A stretch of 54,120 nucleotides of DNA from Corynebacterium sp. HMSC29G08. Lineage in GTDB: Bacteria > Actinomycetota > Actinomycetes > Mycobacteriales > Mycobacteriaceae. The stretch lies in contig NZ_KV786233.1 in the NCBI RefSeq assembly GCF_001806875.1, forward strand, positions 1-54,120, read 5' to 3'. Of the stretch, positions 26,619 to 35,899 are shown piece by piece; within the stretch, counting starts at the first letter, position 1, and every line of letters starts with the position of its first letter. The notes under the pieces were generated by a model, which worked only from the letters and a program-made list of their open reading frames with translations, was not told the DNA's origin and searched no databases. The position numbers and the translations under genes are program-made.

Positions 26619-28430
26619 ATGCGTCGCCTTCTTGTCCTGCTTAGCTGTCTGTTTCTCGCAGTGGGGCTTGCGGCATGCACACCAAGGCCTGACTCAGCAG
26701 AACCGGTGGCAAAGACCTTTTTGAAAGCGCTGGAAGAGCGCGCCGAATTTGGCAAGATCATCGACGATCCCAGCACCGCTCAGTCCGCGGCAGAGACCAC
26801 ATGGGAGGGCTTGCAGGCAGAGTCGCTTGAGACAGCGCTGATAGAGGTTAGCCAAAGCGAGGCGATTGCCACCGCGAGCTACCGTATGGCGTGGCAGCTT
26901 CCGCGTGATCGTGAGTACGCCTATGACGCGCACATGACCCTCACCCAGTCCGCAGAGGGCTGGCAGGTGCGCTGGCAGCCCTCTGCAATCCACCCGAAGT
27001 TGGGCGCGCACCAGCATCTGGAGCTGCGCGCCATCCCCGCGCGCCCGGCCAGCGTGGTGTCCTCGGATGGTGCGGAGTTGCTGAGGCCCGGGGTTGCGTA
27101 CCGAGTGCTGGTGGAGCCCAAGGGGATTAAAAGCGTGCCGCAGGCCGCTCAGCGTATCGCTGCAGCGCTTGCGGCAGCACATGAGGTTGATAGGGCAGTC
27201 CCGCTTCACGACGCCGCGTCGCTGACCCAAGCCCTCTCCTCCACCCAATCGACGTATTCGGCTGCCCTGATTCCCGCCACCGCTAAGGACGCCTTCGAGC
27301 AGGCTCTCGGTGGCGAGGCGGGGGTGCGGCTTAATGAGGAAGCCGCGATGGTCAACCTTGACCCCGGTTTCGCGCCGGACATCATGGCGCGTATTGCAAC
27401 CTTGGTTGGCGATGATTTGGATGGTGACCCGGGCTGGAGCGTCTCCGTTGTCAACGAAAATGGCGTGGCGTTGGAGCAGGTTGAGCGCGTGGATCCAGCG
27501 CCTTCGCCAGCAATAGAGATCAGCCTGGACCGTAGCGTGCAGCGCGCCGCGGAGCAAGCACTTGAGCCGGTGGCTGGCCGCGAAGCGATGATTGTGGCAA
27601 TCAGACCATCCACCGGCGGCATCCTGGCTGTTGCCCAAACCCCGGCAGCTGACAAAAAGGGCAACTTGGCCACGATGGGCCAGTACCCGCCGGGTTCGAC
27701 GTTCAAGATCATTAGCGCCGCAGCTGGCCTGGAGCGCCAGTCGCTGACCCCGGATTCCATCGTCCCGTGTCCGGGCACGATGAACATTTACGGCCGAACG
27801 GTGACCAACTATGCGGGCTTTGGCATGGGCAGCGTGCCGTTGCAGACGGCGTTCGCGCGTTCCTGCAACACCACGTTCGCGGACATCTCGACCAAGCTGG
27901 CCCCAGGCGAGCTCCAGGAGGTAGGCAAGCAGTTTGGACTTGGCCTGGACATGATGATCCCGGGCTTGGATACCATCACTGGCTCCATCCCGGTGGGCGA
28001 GACCCCGCTGGAGCGCACTGAGGCCGGCTACGGCCAGGGGTATGACTTGGCAAGCCCCTTTGGCATGGCGTTGGTTTCTGCGACGGCTGCGCGCGGTGAG
28101 ATGCCGGTTCCGTTCCTGCTGCCGGGGGAGGAGACACACGTCAATGAGCATCTGGAAAAGCCGCGCCCAGAGGCGATGGAACAGCTGCGCCAGATGATGC
28201 TTGCGGTGACTTCGCCGGGTGGTACTGCAAGTGGACTTACTTCGTTTGGAGACGTCCGCGGTAAAACCGGCGAAGCCGAAATCACCGGCGGGTCGCACTC
28301 GTGGTTTACCGGCTATCGTTCGGACGATGACATTGCTTTTGCCACGCTTGTTGTATTGGGCGGCGGCTCTGAAGCTGCGGTGGCGCTGACGCAGACGATG
28401 CTTGCAAACCTGGATGCGGCGAGGGGCTAA
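26619..28430 (+). CDS. class B penicillin-binding lipoprotein (MecA-N domain)
   Basis: A 603-residue peptidoglycan transpeptidase anchored as a lipoprotein; lipobox VGLAAC puts the lipidated cysteine at residue 20. An NTF2-like MecA N-terminal domain covers about 25-135. The transpeptidase motifs are SxxK at S360-K363 (PPGSTFKI), SxN at S415-N417 (ARSCNTT) and KTG at 549-551. This matches the Rv2864c-type PBP-lipo found between ispG and map. The start is placed at 26619 because the signal peptide begins there and TACGTT lies 6 nt upstream. map starts 10 nt after the stop. Confidence 0.93.
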   Translation: MRRLLVLLSCLFLAVGLAACTPRPDSAEPVAKTFLKALEERAEFGKIIDDPSTAQSAAETTWEGLQAESLETALIEVSQSEAIATASYRMAWQLPRDREYAYDAHMTLTQSAEGWQVRWQPSAIHPKLGAHQHLELRAIPARPASVVSSDGAELLRPGVAYRVLVEPKGIKSVPQAAQRIAAALAAAHEVDRAVPLHDAASLTQALSSTQSTYSAALIPATAKDAFEQALGGEAGVRLNEEAAMVNLDPGFAPDIMARIATLVGDDLDGDPGWSVSVVNENGVALEQVERVDPAPSPAIEISLDRSVQRAAEQALEPVAGREAMIVAIRPSTGGILAVAQTPAADKKGNLATMGQYPPGSTFKIISAAAGLERQSLTPDSIVPCPGTMNIYGRTVTNYAGFGMGSVPLQTAFARSCNTTFADISTKLAPGELQEVGKQFGLGLDMMIPGLDTITGSIPVGETPLERTEAGYGQGYDLASPFGMALVSATAARGEMPVPFLLPGEETHVNEHLEKPRPEAMEQLRQMMLAVTSPGGTASGLTSFGDVRGKTGEAEITGGSHSWFTGYRSDDDIAFATLVVLGGGSEAAVALTQTMLANLDAARG

Positions 28431-28433
28431 CAT
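28428..28433 (+). promoter_or_regulatory. -10 hexamer of map overlapping the upstream stop codon
   Basis: TAACAT begins with the TAA stop of the penicillin-binding protein gene and is followed by 7 nt and the map ATG at 28441. Confidence 0.5.
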
Positions 28434-28440
28434 TGATCGC

Positions 28441-29340
28441 ATGAATCAACGCGGAAAATTAACCCCAGGTAAGCCCACTCCGATTAGGAAAGTGCCCGCG
28501 TCGATCAAGCGGCCGGAGTACGCCTGGAAAAACAAGGTCCAGGAGAACGTGGGTGAGCCGTTTGTGCAAACCCCAGAGACCATTGAGGCAATGCGTGAGG
28601 CATCCAAGATTGCGGCGAACGCGTTGGCTGTCGGTGGCGCAGAGATCAAGCCGGGTGTGACTACGGACTACGTCGATGGCGTGATCCATGAGTACCTGTG
28701 TGATCACGGTGCATACCCCTCCACGTTGGGGTATCGCGGCTACACCAAGTCCAGCTGTATTTCGCTCAATGAGATCGTCTGTCACGGCATCCCGGATAGC
28801 ACGGTGATCCAGGAGGGCGACATTGCCAACATTGACGTCACCGCCTACAAAAACGGCGTGCACGGCGACACGAACGCGACGTTTTTCGCCGGTGAGGTGG
28901 CGCAGGTTCACCGCGATCTTGTAGACCGCACGTATCAGGCCATGATGCGCGGCATCAAGGCCGCCAAGCCGGGGCGCCAGGTGAATGTTATTGGACGTGT
29001 CATCGAGTCGTACGCCAAGCGCTTCGGCTACAACGTGGTCACGGACTTCACCGGCCATGGTGTGGGCACCACTTTCCACAACGGACTTGTTGTGCTGCAC
29101 TATGACTCAGACGCCTATACGGACATCCTCGAGCCGGGTATGACGTTGACTGTTGAGCCGATGATTAACCTTGGGCAGTTGCCTTACGACGTTTGGGATG
29201 ACGGCTGGACTGTCCAAAATCGTGATGGCGAGTACACCGCTCAGTTCGAGCACACCATTTTGATTACTGAGGACGGCAACGAGATTCTCACGCTTCCCGA
29301 TGCTGATGTGGCCGCCGGCCAACACATGCTGGGGCAGTAG
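28441..29340 (+). CDS. map: methionine aminopeptidase, type I
   Basis: A 299-residue metalloprotease removing the initiator methionine. Metal ligands fit the family: two Asp in [19 protein letters not shown], His in GHGVGTTFH, Glu in MTLTVEPMI and Glu in AQFEHTIL. About 40 N-terminal residues precede the catalytic domain and include PxxP-type segments ([13 protein letters not shown]), as in the longer MapB form of mycobacteria. The start is supported by the TAACAT hexamer. A bidirectional terminator follows. Confidence 0.95.
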   Translation: MNQRGKLTPGKPTPIRKVPASIKRPEYAWKNKVQENVGEPFVQTPETIEAMREASKIAANALAVGGAEIKPGVTTDYVDGVIHEYLCDHGAYPSTLGYRGYTKSSCISLNEIVCHGIPDSTVIQEGDIANIDVTAYKNGVHGDTNATFFAGEVAQVHRDLVDRTYQAMMRGIKAAKPGRQVNVIGRVIESYAKRFGYNVVTDFTGHGVGTTFHNGLVVLHYDSDAYTDILEPGMTLTVEPMINLGQLPYDVWDDGWTVQNRDGEYTAQFEHTILITEDGNEILTLPDADVAAGQHMLGQ

Positions 29341-29355
29341 GCATACAGCAAACAG

Positions 29356-29388
29356 AAAAGCTCCCACCTAGAAAGGTGGGAGCTTTTT
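29356..29388. terminator. bidirectional terminator between map and the secreted-protein genes
   Basis: AAAAGCTCCCACCT-agaa-AGGTGGGAGCTTTTT. A 14-bp perfect stem including an A run and a T run, serving both converging units. Confidence 0.95.
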
Positions 29389-29413
29389 GTTGTCGCTGAC
29401 AGCGAAAACAAGC

Positions 29414-29893
29414 TTAGAGCTTGATCCAGCCGTTGTAGGAAGCGAAGTTGACAGCAGCGATGATCATGCCGACCAGAGCGCCGATACCGGCGACGACGGT
29501 GCCGTCGATCCAGTAGCGAGCCCACTGCGGAACTTCCTCAACACGGGTCTTCTTACCGAAAGCGTCGGTCGGGTAGAACTCCTTGTCGGAGTCTTTGAAG
29601 TACTTGGAAGAGCCCTTGCCGCCGAACAGGCCCTTGGTGCCGTCGCTGACAACGTTGCCGAAGTCCTTGTCGCCTTCCTGCTTGCCAACAAAGATGACTG
29701 CCTTGTCGCCCTTGGTGGAGTCCTTCTGTGCGGAGCCCTTGTTGTCTTCCTTCTTAGCGGAGCCGTTGTCCTGCTGATCAGTGGTAGTGGTGGTGTTCTC
29801 GGTGGTCTCCTCGGCAAAAGCGACGGTGGTGCCGCCGAGAGCGACGGTCAGAGCAGTTGCAGCGGCAACTGCAGCGGTGCGGATGTTGCGCAT
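29414..29893 (-). CDS. small secreted/membrane-anchored protein, paralogue A
   Basis: A 159-residue protein with a signal peptide (about 1-27, cleavage after AFA), a Thr-rich start of the mature part (EETTENTTTTT), a Lys/Asp-rich linker and one C-terminal membrane segment (about 133-153) with a very short basic tail. No known domain. AAGAAGGAAAC precedes the ATG. It shares layout with the next gene upstream: EETT after the signal, then FGK ... P-x-W-A just before the membrane segment, which points to a tandem duplication. Probably an envelope protein with most of its mass outside the membrane. Confidence 0.8.
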   Translation of the reverse strand: MRNIRTAAVAAATALTVALGGTTVAFAEETTENTTTTTDQQDNGSAKKEDNKGSAQKDSTKGDKAVIFVGKQEGDKDFGNVVSDGTKGLFGGKGSSKYFKDSDKEFYPTDAFGKKTRVEEVPQWARYWIDGTVVAGIGALVGMIIAAVNFASYNGWIKL

Positions 29894-29953
29894 GTTTCCT
29901 TCTTTCGAAATGTTCTTGAAGTTTAGGTGGGGTGTGCGATGAAAATCCGCAGC

Positions 29954-30364
29954 TTACATGCCGTGGATGAAGAAGTTGTACAGCGGGCCAACGATCAGGC
30001 CAATAGCAGCGGAAACGCTCAGGAAGATCGTGGTGAGGTAGCCAGCCTTAGCCCAAGGAGCGAGGTTCTCCCACTTCTTGTCTTTGCCGAAGATGTCGGT
30101 GCCCTTAGCGCCAGTCAGGTTGCCGTCCTTGTCCACAGCGCCGGAGCTGTGAGCGAGCTTGTTGGACGAGGTGATCTCGCCGCCTGCCTTGTCCTTGTCG
30201 GTCGGCTTACGGGTCGGGACGCCGGTCTTGGTCGCCTCGTTCTGGGTGTTCTGATCCTGGGTGGTCTCAGTGGTGGTCTCCTCAGCCAGTGCGACGGAGG
30301 TGGAGCCGAAGGCCACAGCAACGGCGGTGGCGCCTGCGAGGGCTGCCTTCTGGAACTTGCGCAT
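29954..30364 (-). CDS. small secreted/membrane-anchored protein, paralogue B
   Basis: A 136-residue protein with a signal peptide (1-27, cleavage after VALA), an EETTTETT start, a hydrophilic linker with DKDGNLTGAKGTDIFGK, then APWAK and a C-terminal membrane segment (about 108-131) ending in FFIHGM. AAGGATTTGTTTC precedes the ATG at 30364; the longer frame adds an unlikely N-terminus. It lies 60 bp upstream of paralogue A on the same strand, so both are probably transcribed together from a promoter near 30480. Function unknown; corynebacteria have similar gene pairs beside map as far as I recall. Confidence 0.8.
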   Translation of the reverse strand: MRKFQKAALAGATAVAVAFGSTSVALAEETTTETTQDQNTQNEATKTGVPTRKPTDKDKAGGEITSSNKLAHSSGAVDKDGNLTGAKGTDIFGKDKKWENLAPWAKAGYLTTIFLSVSAAIGLIVGPLYNFFIHGM

Positions 30365-30669
30365 GAAACAAATCCTTACTTGTAGTACTTGTATGTCGTC
30401 CGAACTCGATCCATGGGACCTTGGCACGGAGGCTCTCGGCGGGAAGTGGCGGCTCCCCGTTGTCCGAGTGTCGCGGCTTATGTTAGCAACTAATTCGAAG
30501 TGTGGTGCAACTTGTCGCCTAAAACTTTGCCAGAGTTCTCTAACGATGGGTTTGTGGGCTGGGTGTAGTAACGCTGGTTATCTAGCTGGCGATACTCTTG
30601 TTTCTAACTTGGGTGCCGGTACCCCTATTATGGGGGCAATTTAATGTTGGATGGTTTCCCTTTTGTTGT
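30365..30669. other. intergenic region upstream of the secreted-protein pair
   Basis: About 305 bp with no credible gene. It holds a candidate minus-strand promoter for the pair (-10 TAACAT at 30485-30480, TTGCAC 19 nt upstream), a leader of about 115 nt, and a short CCCC/GGGG hairpin near 30624-30638 downstream of mtr. Confidence 0.4.
30480..30485 (-). promoter_or_regulatory. candidate -10 for the secreted-protein pair
   Basis: TAACAT on the minus strand with TTGCAC 19 nt upstream. The spacing is long but tolerated in corynebacteria. It would give a leader of about 110 nt. Confidence 0.35.
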
Positions 30670-32064
30670 TTATTTATCTTCAAAATCGAGGTCGAGTCCC
30701 AAGATTGCGTTCTCAGTAACCTCCGGAAGCGCCGGGTGTATCCAGTACTGTTTGCGGGCTACCTTCCGCAAATCAAGATCAAACGCCATGACCGTGATCG
30801 CTTGCTGAATGAGAGTTGAGGCTTGCGGGCCCATGTAGTGTGCGCCAAGCAGCCGACCGGTGGCCGTATCGGCGATGAGTTTGACTAGTCCCGTGGTGTC
30901 TTCAAGTGCCCAACCGTAGGCCACGTCGCCGTAACGTTGGACCTTCACGGTGATGTCGTAGCCCGCATCACGCGCCTCATCCTCATTGAGTCCTACCGTG
31001 GCAATTTGGGGGTGAGTGAACACGGCATAGGGAACATTCTCGTGCGGCATGGTGTGTGTTGGCGCCTGGCCATCAAACCGCGCCACAATGTTTGCCGCCA
31101 CCGCGCGGGCCTCCGCATTGGCTACGTGCTTGAGTTGATACGGGGAGGAGACATCGCCAAGCGCCCACACACCTTCGGCGGTGGTGCGGCCAAACTCATC
31201 AACCTTGACACGGCCATCCGGGTGTAGCTCCACCCCACCGTCTTCGGCGCGAAGTTCGTCGCCGTTGGGAATACGGCCGGTGGCAAGGAGGAGGTGTTGG
31301 GAGGTCAGCGTTGCGCCGTCGTCAAGCAGAAGCTCAATGCCGTCTGCTGTGTTGCGCGCCGAGGTGATCTCGGAGTGGACGACGTTGAAGCGTTCGGAGG
31401 CGAGCTCATTGAAGGCGTCGCGAATCGTGGGATCCAGAGAGCGAAGCATCTGCGAACGGCTCACGATGGTCACCTCGGTGCCCAGCGCATCAAAAACATG
31501 GGCGAACTCCATAGCGATGAAACCGCCGCCGACAATAATTAAGGACTCTGGCAGCGCATCAAGTCGCATGATGTCCTCATTGGTGTGATAGCTCACGCCT
31601 TCGGCCCACTCCGGAATGCGCGGACGCGATCCGGCCGCAATCAGCACCTGATCTGCGGTAATGGTTGCAGGGCCTTCCTGAGTGCCTGTGGCGATGGTGC
31701 GTGGGCCTGTGAAATGGGCTGGCTGATCGTAGACGTCAACGTTCGGGCATTGGTCGGAACGCCTGTATTCCTCACCACCGGCAGCAATCAGATCAATGCG
31801 GTTGGTAAACACGCGCTCTTTGATCGCATCCCAATCCGCACCCTTATATTCCAGGTCAACGCCGAGGCGCTCAGACTCGCGCGGGGTGTAGGCGGCATCA
31901 GCGGCCAAGACGTACATCTTGGTGGGGATACAGCCAACGTTCAGACAGGTGCCGCCGAAGGCACCCTTCTCCACGATGGCGACGCGCTTTGAGTCAAAAC
32001 GCTCGTCCAAAATCGTGTTACCGGAGCCGGTGCCAACAATAATGAGGTCATAGTGCGTATTCAC
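30670..32064 (-). CDS. mtr: mycothione reductase
   Basis: A 464-residue flavoprotein disulfide reductase that regenerates mycothiol from mycothione with NADPH. FAD motif IIVGTGSGN starts at residue 8. The redox pair is C40 and C45 in GGTCLNVGCIPTKMYV. NAD(P)-binding SLIIVGGGFIAMEFAHVF lies near 180, and the catalytic His is in YWIHPALPEVTENA near 445. GTG 32064 is chosen: it overlaps the upstream stop as GTGA, and GGAGA lies 6 nt before it. The gene is translationally coupled to the alpha/beta hydrolase. Confidence 0.93.
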   Translation of the reverse strand: MNTHYDLIIVGTGSGNTILDERFDSKRVAIVEKGAFGGTCLNVGCIPTKMYVLAADAAYTPRESERLGVDLEYKGADWDAIKERVFTNRIDLIAAGGEEYRRSDQCPNVDVYDQPAHFTGPRTIATGTQEGPATITADQVLIAAGSRPRIPEWAEGVSYHTNEDIMRLDALPESLIIVGGGFIAMEFAHVFDALGTEVTIVSRSQMLRSLDPTIRDAFNELASERFNVVHSEITSARNTADGIELLLDDGATLTSQHLLLATGRIPNGDELRAEDGGVELHPDGRVKVDEFGRTTAEGVWALGDVSSPYQLKHVANAEARAVAANIVARFDGQAPTHTMPHENVPYAVFTHPQIATVGLNEDEARDAGYDITVKVQRYGDVAYGWALEDTTGLVKLIADTATGRLLGAHYMGPQASTLIQQAITVMAFDLDLRKVARKQYWIHPALPEVTENAILGLDLDFEDK

Positions 32065-33053
32065 AGGGTCTCCAACCATTCTGCAGTTGTCTTAAACGCT
32101 ACTTCGCGGGCGAAAGATTCGGAAAGGAAGACGTCGTGGCGTGCGCCGTCGATAGTCTTGATAACCGAGGAATGTGACAGTTTTGGCGCCCACTTCCTGA
32201 TCTGCTCCACGTCCAACACCGTGTCCGCAGTATCCGCGGCAGGCGAGTAGTCCTTTCCCAAATAGGAGTGTGCAGAGGCAAGCGTCAGCGTAGGCACGCC
32301 CGTGTCAACGGCGCCAGCGTGGATCTGTTGCTGTGCCTTATTAATAGCGCGGATCCAACCCCAATATTTCCGGTGGCCGTAGACCGGCTTCATGTCAGTA
32401 TCAAACTCCCACTCACCATGCTTGCTGTGGTGGATGGACTCGCCGTAGGTGCCCAAGTTGTCCTGCGGCAGCGGCATCAGCGGAAGATAGCGGCCCACAG
32501 TATTTATGACAGGGCGGACAAGCGCCACCAGTACGGGGTTATATTGCAGATCCAGCCACGGGCTGTTGAGTAGCAACCCTGCAATATGGGCGTGGCGCTT
32601 TGGGTCCTCACGGCGCAAATAATCCAGCCACAAGGGGGCGATCAGCCCACCAGTTGAGTGGGCGACGGGAATGACCTTTTGGGAGGCTACCTCACCGACA
32701 ATGATGTCGAGTGCCACGTTGAGCTCTGGGTAATAGTTCGCGAGGTCTCGAGTGTAATGCCAGCGCTGACCATTCTTGCGGGCGCGACCGCAGCGACGCA
32801 GATCAATCGCGTAAAAGGGATAACCGAGTTCAGTGAAAAACTCCGCCACGTGCGTTTGGAAGAAGTAGTCACTCATGCCGTGAATCCACAGCAGCGCAGG
32901 CTTTGTCGGGTCTGCCTTCTTATTACCGGCATTTGCCTTGACCACTACCGCCTGGACTGCCTTACCAGTGTCCGAGTCTTTGCCTAGATCAAGGGTGGCC
33001 TGTTCATAGTCGGGGCCGAGAATGTCTGGGCAAAAAGATGTGGTCTGTGTCAT
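32061..33053 (-). CDS. alpha/beta hydrolase (serine lipase/esterase type)
   Basis: A 330-residue cytoplasmic hydrolase. LWIHGMSDYFFQ gives the oxyanion region, VAHSTGGLIAPL holds the nucleophile serine in an HSxGG elbow, and GARHDVFLS near 305 supplies the catalytic His. It resembles monoacylglycerol-lipase-like Hydrolase_4 proteins. Start ATG 33053 is set by TAGTAT 7 nt upstream; the longer frame overlaps that hexamer. It overlaps mtr by 4 bp, and the same pairing occurs in other corynebacteria as far as I recall. Substrate unknown. Confidence 0.87.
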   Translation of the reverse strand: MTQTTSFCPDILGPDYEQATLDLGKDSDTGKAVQAVVVKANAGNKKADPTKPALLWIHGMSDYFFQTHVAEFFTELGYPFYAIDLRRCGRARKNGQRWHYTRDLANYYPELNVALDIIVGEVASQKVIPVAHSTGGLIAPLWLDYLRREDPKRHAHIAGLLLNSPWLDLQYNPVLVALVRPVINTVGRYLPLMPLPQDNLGTYGESIHHSKHGEWEFDTDMKPVYGHRKYWGWIRAINKAQQQIHAGAVDTGVPTLTLASAHSYLGKDYSPAADTADTVLDVEQIRKWAPKLSHSSVIKTIDGARHDVFLSESFAREVAFKTTAEWLETL

Positions 33054-33060
33054 GCGGACA

Positions 33061-33066
33061 ATACTA
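33061..33066 (-). promoter_or_regulatory. -10 hexamer of leaderless hydrolase-mtr transcript
   Basis: On the minus strand TAGTAT is followed by 7 nt and the ATG at 33053. Confidence 0.5.
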
Positions 33067-33113
33067 GCCGCGAGCGTCAAACTACAGCGTAGAGTAGAAA
33101 CGCACTAGGGTTG

Positions 33114-33121
33114 TATAGAGT
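33114..33121 (+). promoter_or_regulatory. candidate -10 for mqo
   Basis: TATAGAGT includes TATAGA and TAGAGT. It would give a leader of about 35 nt that includes the ribosome binding site of mqo. Confidence 0.35.
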
Positions 33122-33163
33122 TGTAGAAGCACAAAATTTCAAGAGATGAGAAGGTGGCTTGGT

Positions 33164-34675
33164 ATGGCTAACAAGAACTACGACGATGAGGTGGATGTCC
33201 TTCTTGTAGGAGCCGGCATCATGAGCGCCACCCTGGGCGCAATGCTGCACGCCCTGGAACCGGAATGGTCCCAGGTGATCTACGAACGTCTTGATGGTGC
33301 GGCACAAGAGTCCTCCTATCCGTTTAACAACGCAGGTACCGGCCACTCGGCCCTGTGCGAGTTGAACTACACCCCGGAGAAGAACGGCCGCATCGATGTA
33401 TCCAAGGCGATGAACATCAATGAGAAGTTCCAGCTGGCACGCCAGTTCTGGTCCTACAGCGTTGAAAACAATGTGCTGAAGGATCCGCGCGCGTTCATCA
33501 ACCCTGTCCCGCACGTGTCTTTCGCACAGGGCGAAGACCAGATTGGCTACCTGAAGCGCCGCTACGACGCGCTGAGCGCAAACCACATGTTCCCGGAGAT
33601 GCAGTTCACTGAGGATCCCGCAAAGTTCACCGAGATGCTGCCGTTGATGGCAAAGGGCCGCGACTTCGACGCAGAGCCAGTAGCCATCTCTTGGACCGAT
33701 GTCGGCACTGACATTAACTACGGTGCATTGACCCAACAGTTCATCGACTCCGCGAAAGCTTCTGGTACCGAGGTTCGCTTTGGCCACGAAGTAACCAACC
33801 TCAAGCGCGAGGGCAACTTCTGGAAAGTCACCGTGAAGAACGTGCACACGGGCGACAAGAAGGTCACCCGCGCACGCTTCGTCTTTGTCGGTGCTGGCGG
33901 TTACGCACTGGACCTACTGCGCAAGGCTGGTGTCCCAGAGGTTCACGGCTATGCGGGCTTCCCAATCTCCGGCATGTGGCTGCAGACCACCAACCAGGAA
34001 CTCGTGGAGCAGCACCAGGCGAAGGTCTACGGCAAGGCCAAGGTTGGCGCCCCGCCGATGTCTGTCCCGCACCTGGACCTGCGCGTGGTTGACGGCAAGC
34101 AGTCCTTGCTGTTCGGCCCGTACGGTGGCTGGACTCCGAAGTTTATGAAGAAGGGTTCCTACCTGGACCTGTTCAAGTCCATCCGCCCGGACAACATCCC
34201 GTCCTACCTGGGTGTTGCCGCCACCAACTTCAACCTGGTCACCTACCTGGTTGAAGAGGTCTTCCGTAACTTTGACGGCAAGATGGACGTCCTGCGCGAG
34301 TACTACCCGGACGCAGATCCGAGGGACTGGACCGAGGTTGTTGCTGGCCAGCGTGTGCAGGTGATCAAGCCGACTGCTGCTCCCCGCTTTGGCTCACTCG
34401 AGTTCGGTACCGCACTGGTCAACGATCAGAGCGGCACCATCGCCGGTATCCTCGGTGCATCTCCGGGTGCATCGATTACCCCAGCTGCCATGCTGGAGCT
34501 GCTTGAGCGTTGCTTTGGTGAGCGCATGATCGAGTGGGGAGAGACCCTCCACGAGATGTTCCCGACCTACGGCAAGTCCCTGAAGCGCGACAAGGCCGCC
34601 TACGACGAGCAGTGGGCATGGACCCAGAAGTCCCTGCAGCTGGAGCAGGAGCGACACCTGGACAGCTCGAAGTAG
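33164..34675 (+). CDS. mqo: malate:quinone oxidoreductase
   Basis: A 503-residue peripheral membrane flavoprotein that oxidises malate to oxaloacetate and passes electrons to menaquinone; in corynebacteria it is a main malate-oxidising step of the citric acid cycle. The FAD-binding start VDVLLVGAGIMSATLGAML is followed by the family stretches NNAGTGHSALCELNYTP and LLFGPYGGWTPKFM. GILGASPGAS near 430 is also present. ATG 33164 is chosen because AGAAGG lies 9 nt upstream; ATG 33146 overlaps that site. Stands alone. Confidence 0.96.
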   Translation: MANKNYDDEVDVLLVGAGIMSATLGAMLHALEPEWSQVIYERLDGAAQESSYPFNNAGTGHSALCELNYTPEKNGRIDVSKAMNINEKFQLARQFWSYSVENNVLKDPRAFINPVPHVSFAQGEDQIGYLKRRYDALSANHMFPEMQFTEDPAKFTEMLPLMAKGRDFDAEPVAISWTDVGTDINYGALTQQFIDSAKASGTEVRFGHEVTNLKREGNFWKVTVKNVHTGDKKVTRARFVFVGAGGYALDLLRKAGVPEVHGYAGFPISGMWLQTTNQELVEQHQAKVYGKAKVGAPPMSVPHLDLRVVDGKQSLLFGPYGGWTPKFMKKGSYLDLFKSIRPDNIPSYLGVAATNFNLVTYLVEEVFRNFDGKMDVLREYYPDADPRDWTEVVAGQRVQVIKPTAAPRFGSLEFGTALVNDQSGTIAGILGASPGASITPAAMLELLERCFGERMIEWGETLHEMFPTYGKSLKRDKAAYDEQWAWTQKSLQLEQERHLDSSK

Positions 34676-34699
34676 CTGGCTGCGGGATCCCAGCGGAAG

Positions 34700-35893
34700 C
34701 TAGGTACCGCAGAACGTTTGAAATGGGAAGGCGCCTTCGGGCGCCTTCATCCATTCCGGGCCCGCATCCGGATTGAAAGGGGCCTGGGTTGCGCGCGCCA
34801 GCTCCAAAAACGGCTCGAGGTTGCCGTTTCGTTCCGCCTCCACGATGGCGCGCTCTAACATGCCGTTGCGGGGCCCGAACATGATGCCGTTGAAGCCAAA
34901 GAGGTCTTCTGCAGCTGCGAGTTCTTCGGGGTTGGGCACTTCGGTGTGCCACGCGGCGTCCCAACGCTGTTGCGCCTGACCAAGAATCGACTGGGCTTTG
35001 TCCTGCTCCATGACCCCAAGCAGCGCCTCCGCCAGGCGGGCCACGTTCCATACCGCGATAGACGGTTGGTGGCCAAAGCGGTAACGGCCCCGGGTATCAA
35101 TGGAAGAAAACACCGCATCCGGGTCGTACGTCTCTGTAAACGCACACGGCCCGTAGTCAATGGTCTCCCCGGACAGGGCAGCGTTATCCGTGTTCATCAC
35201 CCCGTGGATAAACCCGATGCGCATCCACTTTGCCACCAGCGCAAGCTGGGAATCCAGCGTGTGCTCCAGAAGGGCAACAGGGGAGTCGAAACCGGCTGCG
35301 TGGATAACTTTTTCCACCAGCTCCGCAGACTGTGTTGCGGCGTACTGCACCGAACCGATACGAAGATGGCTCTTAGCCACGCGAACCACAATGCCGCCGG
35401 GCACCCCGCCCTGTTGGCGAATGACATGCTCGCCGGTGGTGAGTACCGCCAGCGAACGCGTGGTAGAAATCCCCGCCGCGTGCATGAACTCTGAAACCAG
35501 GTACTCACGCAGCATTGGGCCAATCGCACCAGCCCCGTCGGAGCCTGGGCGGGAAAACGCAGTCAGGCCTGAGCCTTTGAGCTGGATTTCGTAGCCGCTT
35601 GTCTCGCCGCTGCCGGGGAGGTCGCCGAGGAGGGTTGCGCGGCCGTCGCCAAGCAGCGGCACAAACTGGCCGAACTGATGGCCAGAGTAGGCCATGGCAT
35701 GACCACCCTGGGAACCTGCAAGCCACTGGGTGCCTTCGGCGCTGCGCAGCCACGCCGGGTCCAAATCAAGTTCTCGTGCAAGCTCCTCATTGAGCACCAG
35801 GAGCTGGGCGTTTGCAAGGTCGGTGCCGGGTTGTGGCTGCACCATCTCGGGCAGCATTTCTGCGAGCGTGTGGGCAAGCTGCGGTTGGTTCAT
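34700..35893 (-). CDS. selO: SelO/UPF0061 family pseudokinase, short form
   Basis: A 397-residue member of the SelO family, which transfers AMP from ATP to protein side chains. Key stretches: YSGHQFGQFVPLLGDGRA near 69, IQLKGSGLTAFSRPGSDG near 102, HGVMNTDNAALSGETIDYGPCAF near 225. The protein ends in TFCGT; eukaryotic SelO carries selenocysteine near this end and Cys is usual in bacteria. Many SelOs are about 480 residues, so this is a short but motif-complete form. TAGGGT lies 6 nt before the ATG. Convergent with mqo and divergent from cobA. Confidence 0.9.
   Translation of the reverse strand: MNQPQLAHTLAEMLPEMVQPQPGTDLANAQLLVLNEELARELDLDPAWLRSAEGTQWLAGSQGGHAMAYSGHQFGQFVPLLGDGRATLLGDLPGSGETSGYEIQLKGSGLTAFSRPGSDGAGAIGPMLREYLVSEFMHAAGISTTRSLAVLTTGEHVIRQQGGVPGGIVVRVAKSHLRIGSVQYAATQSAELVEKVIHAAGFDSPVALLEHTLDSQLALVAKWMRIGFIHGVMNTDNAALSGETIDYGPCAFTETYDPDAVFSSIDTRGRYRFGHQPSIAVWNVARLAEALLGVMEQDKAQSILGQAQQRWDAAWHTEVPNPEELAAAEDLFGFNGIMFGPRNGMLERAIVEAERNGNLEPFLELARATQAPFNPDAGPEWMKAPEGAFPFQTFCGT
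34727..34748 (+). terminator. UUCG-capped hairpin inside the selO 3' end, possible mqo terminator
   Basis: GAAGGCGCC-TTCG-GGCGCCTTC is a perfect 9-bp stem with a UUCG loop, 51 bp after the mqo stop but within the selO coding region. No T tract follows. Confidence 0.4.
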
Positions 35894-35899
35894 GCAACC

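Noticed and set aside
26694..28442. 582-codon minus-strand open frame across the penicillin-binding protein gene
   Set aside because: A shadow of the real gene caused by GC-rich third positions; its product is Arg/His-rich low-complexity sequence.
34700..35893. SelO truncated by frameshift
   Set aside because: The protein keeps its N-terminus, all kinase-like motifs and the terminal FCGT, so it reads as a naturally shorter form.
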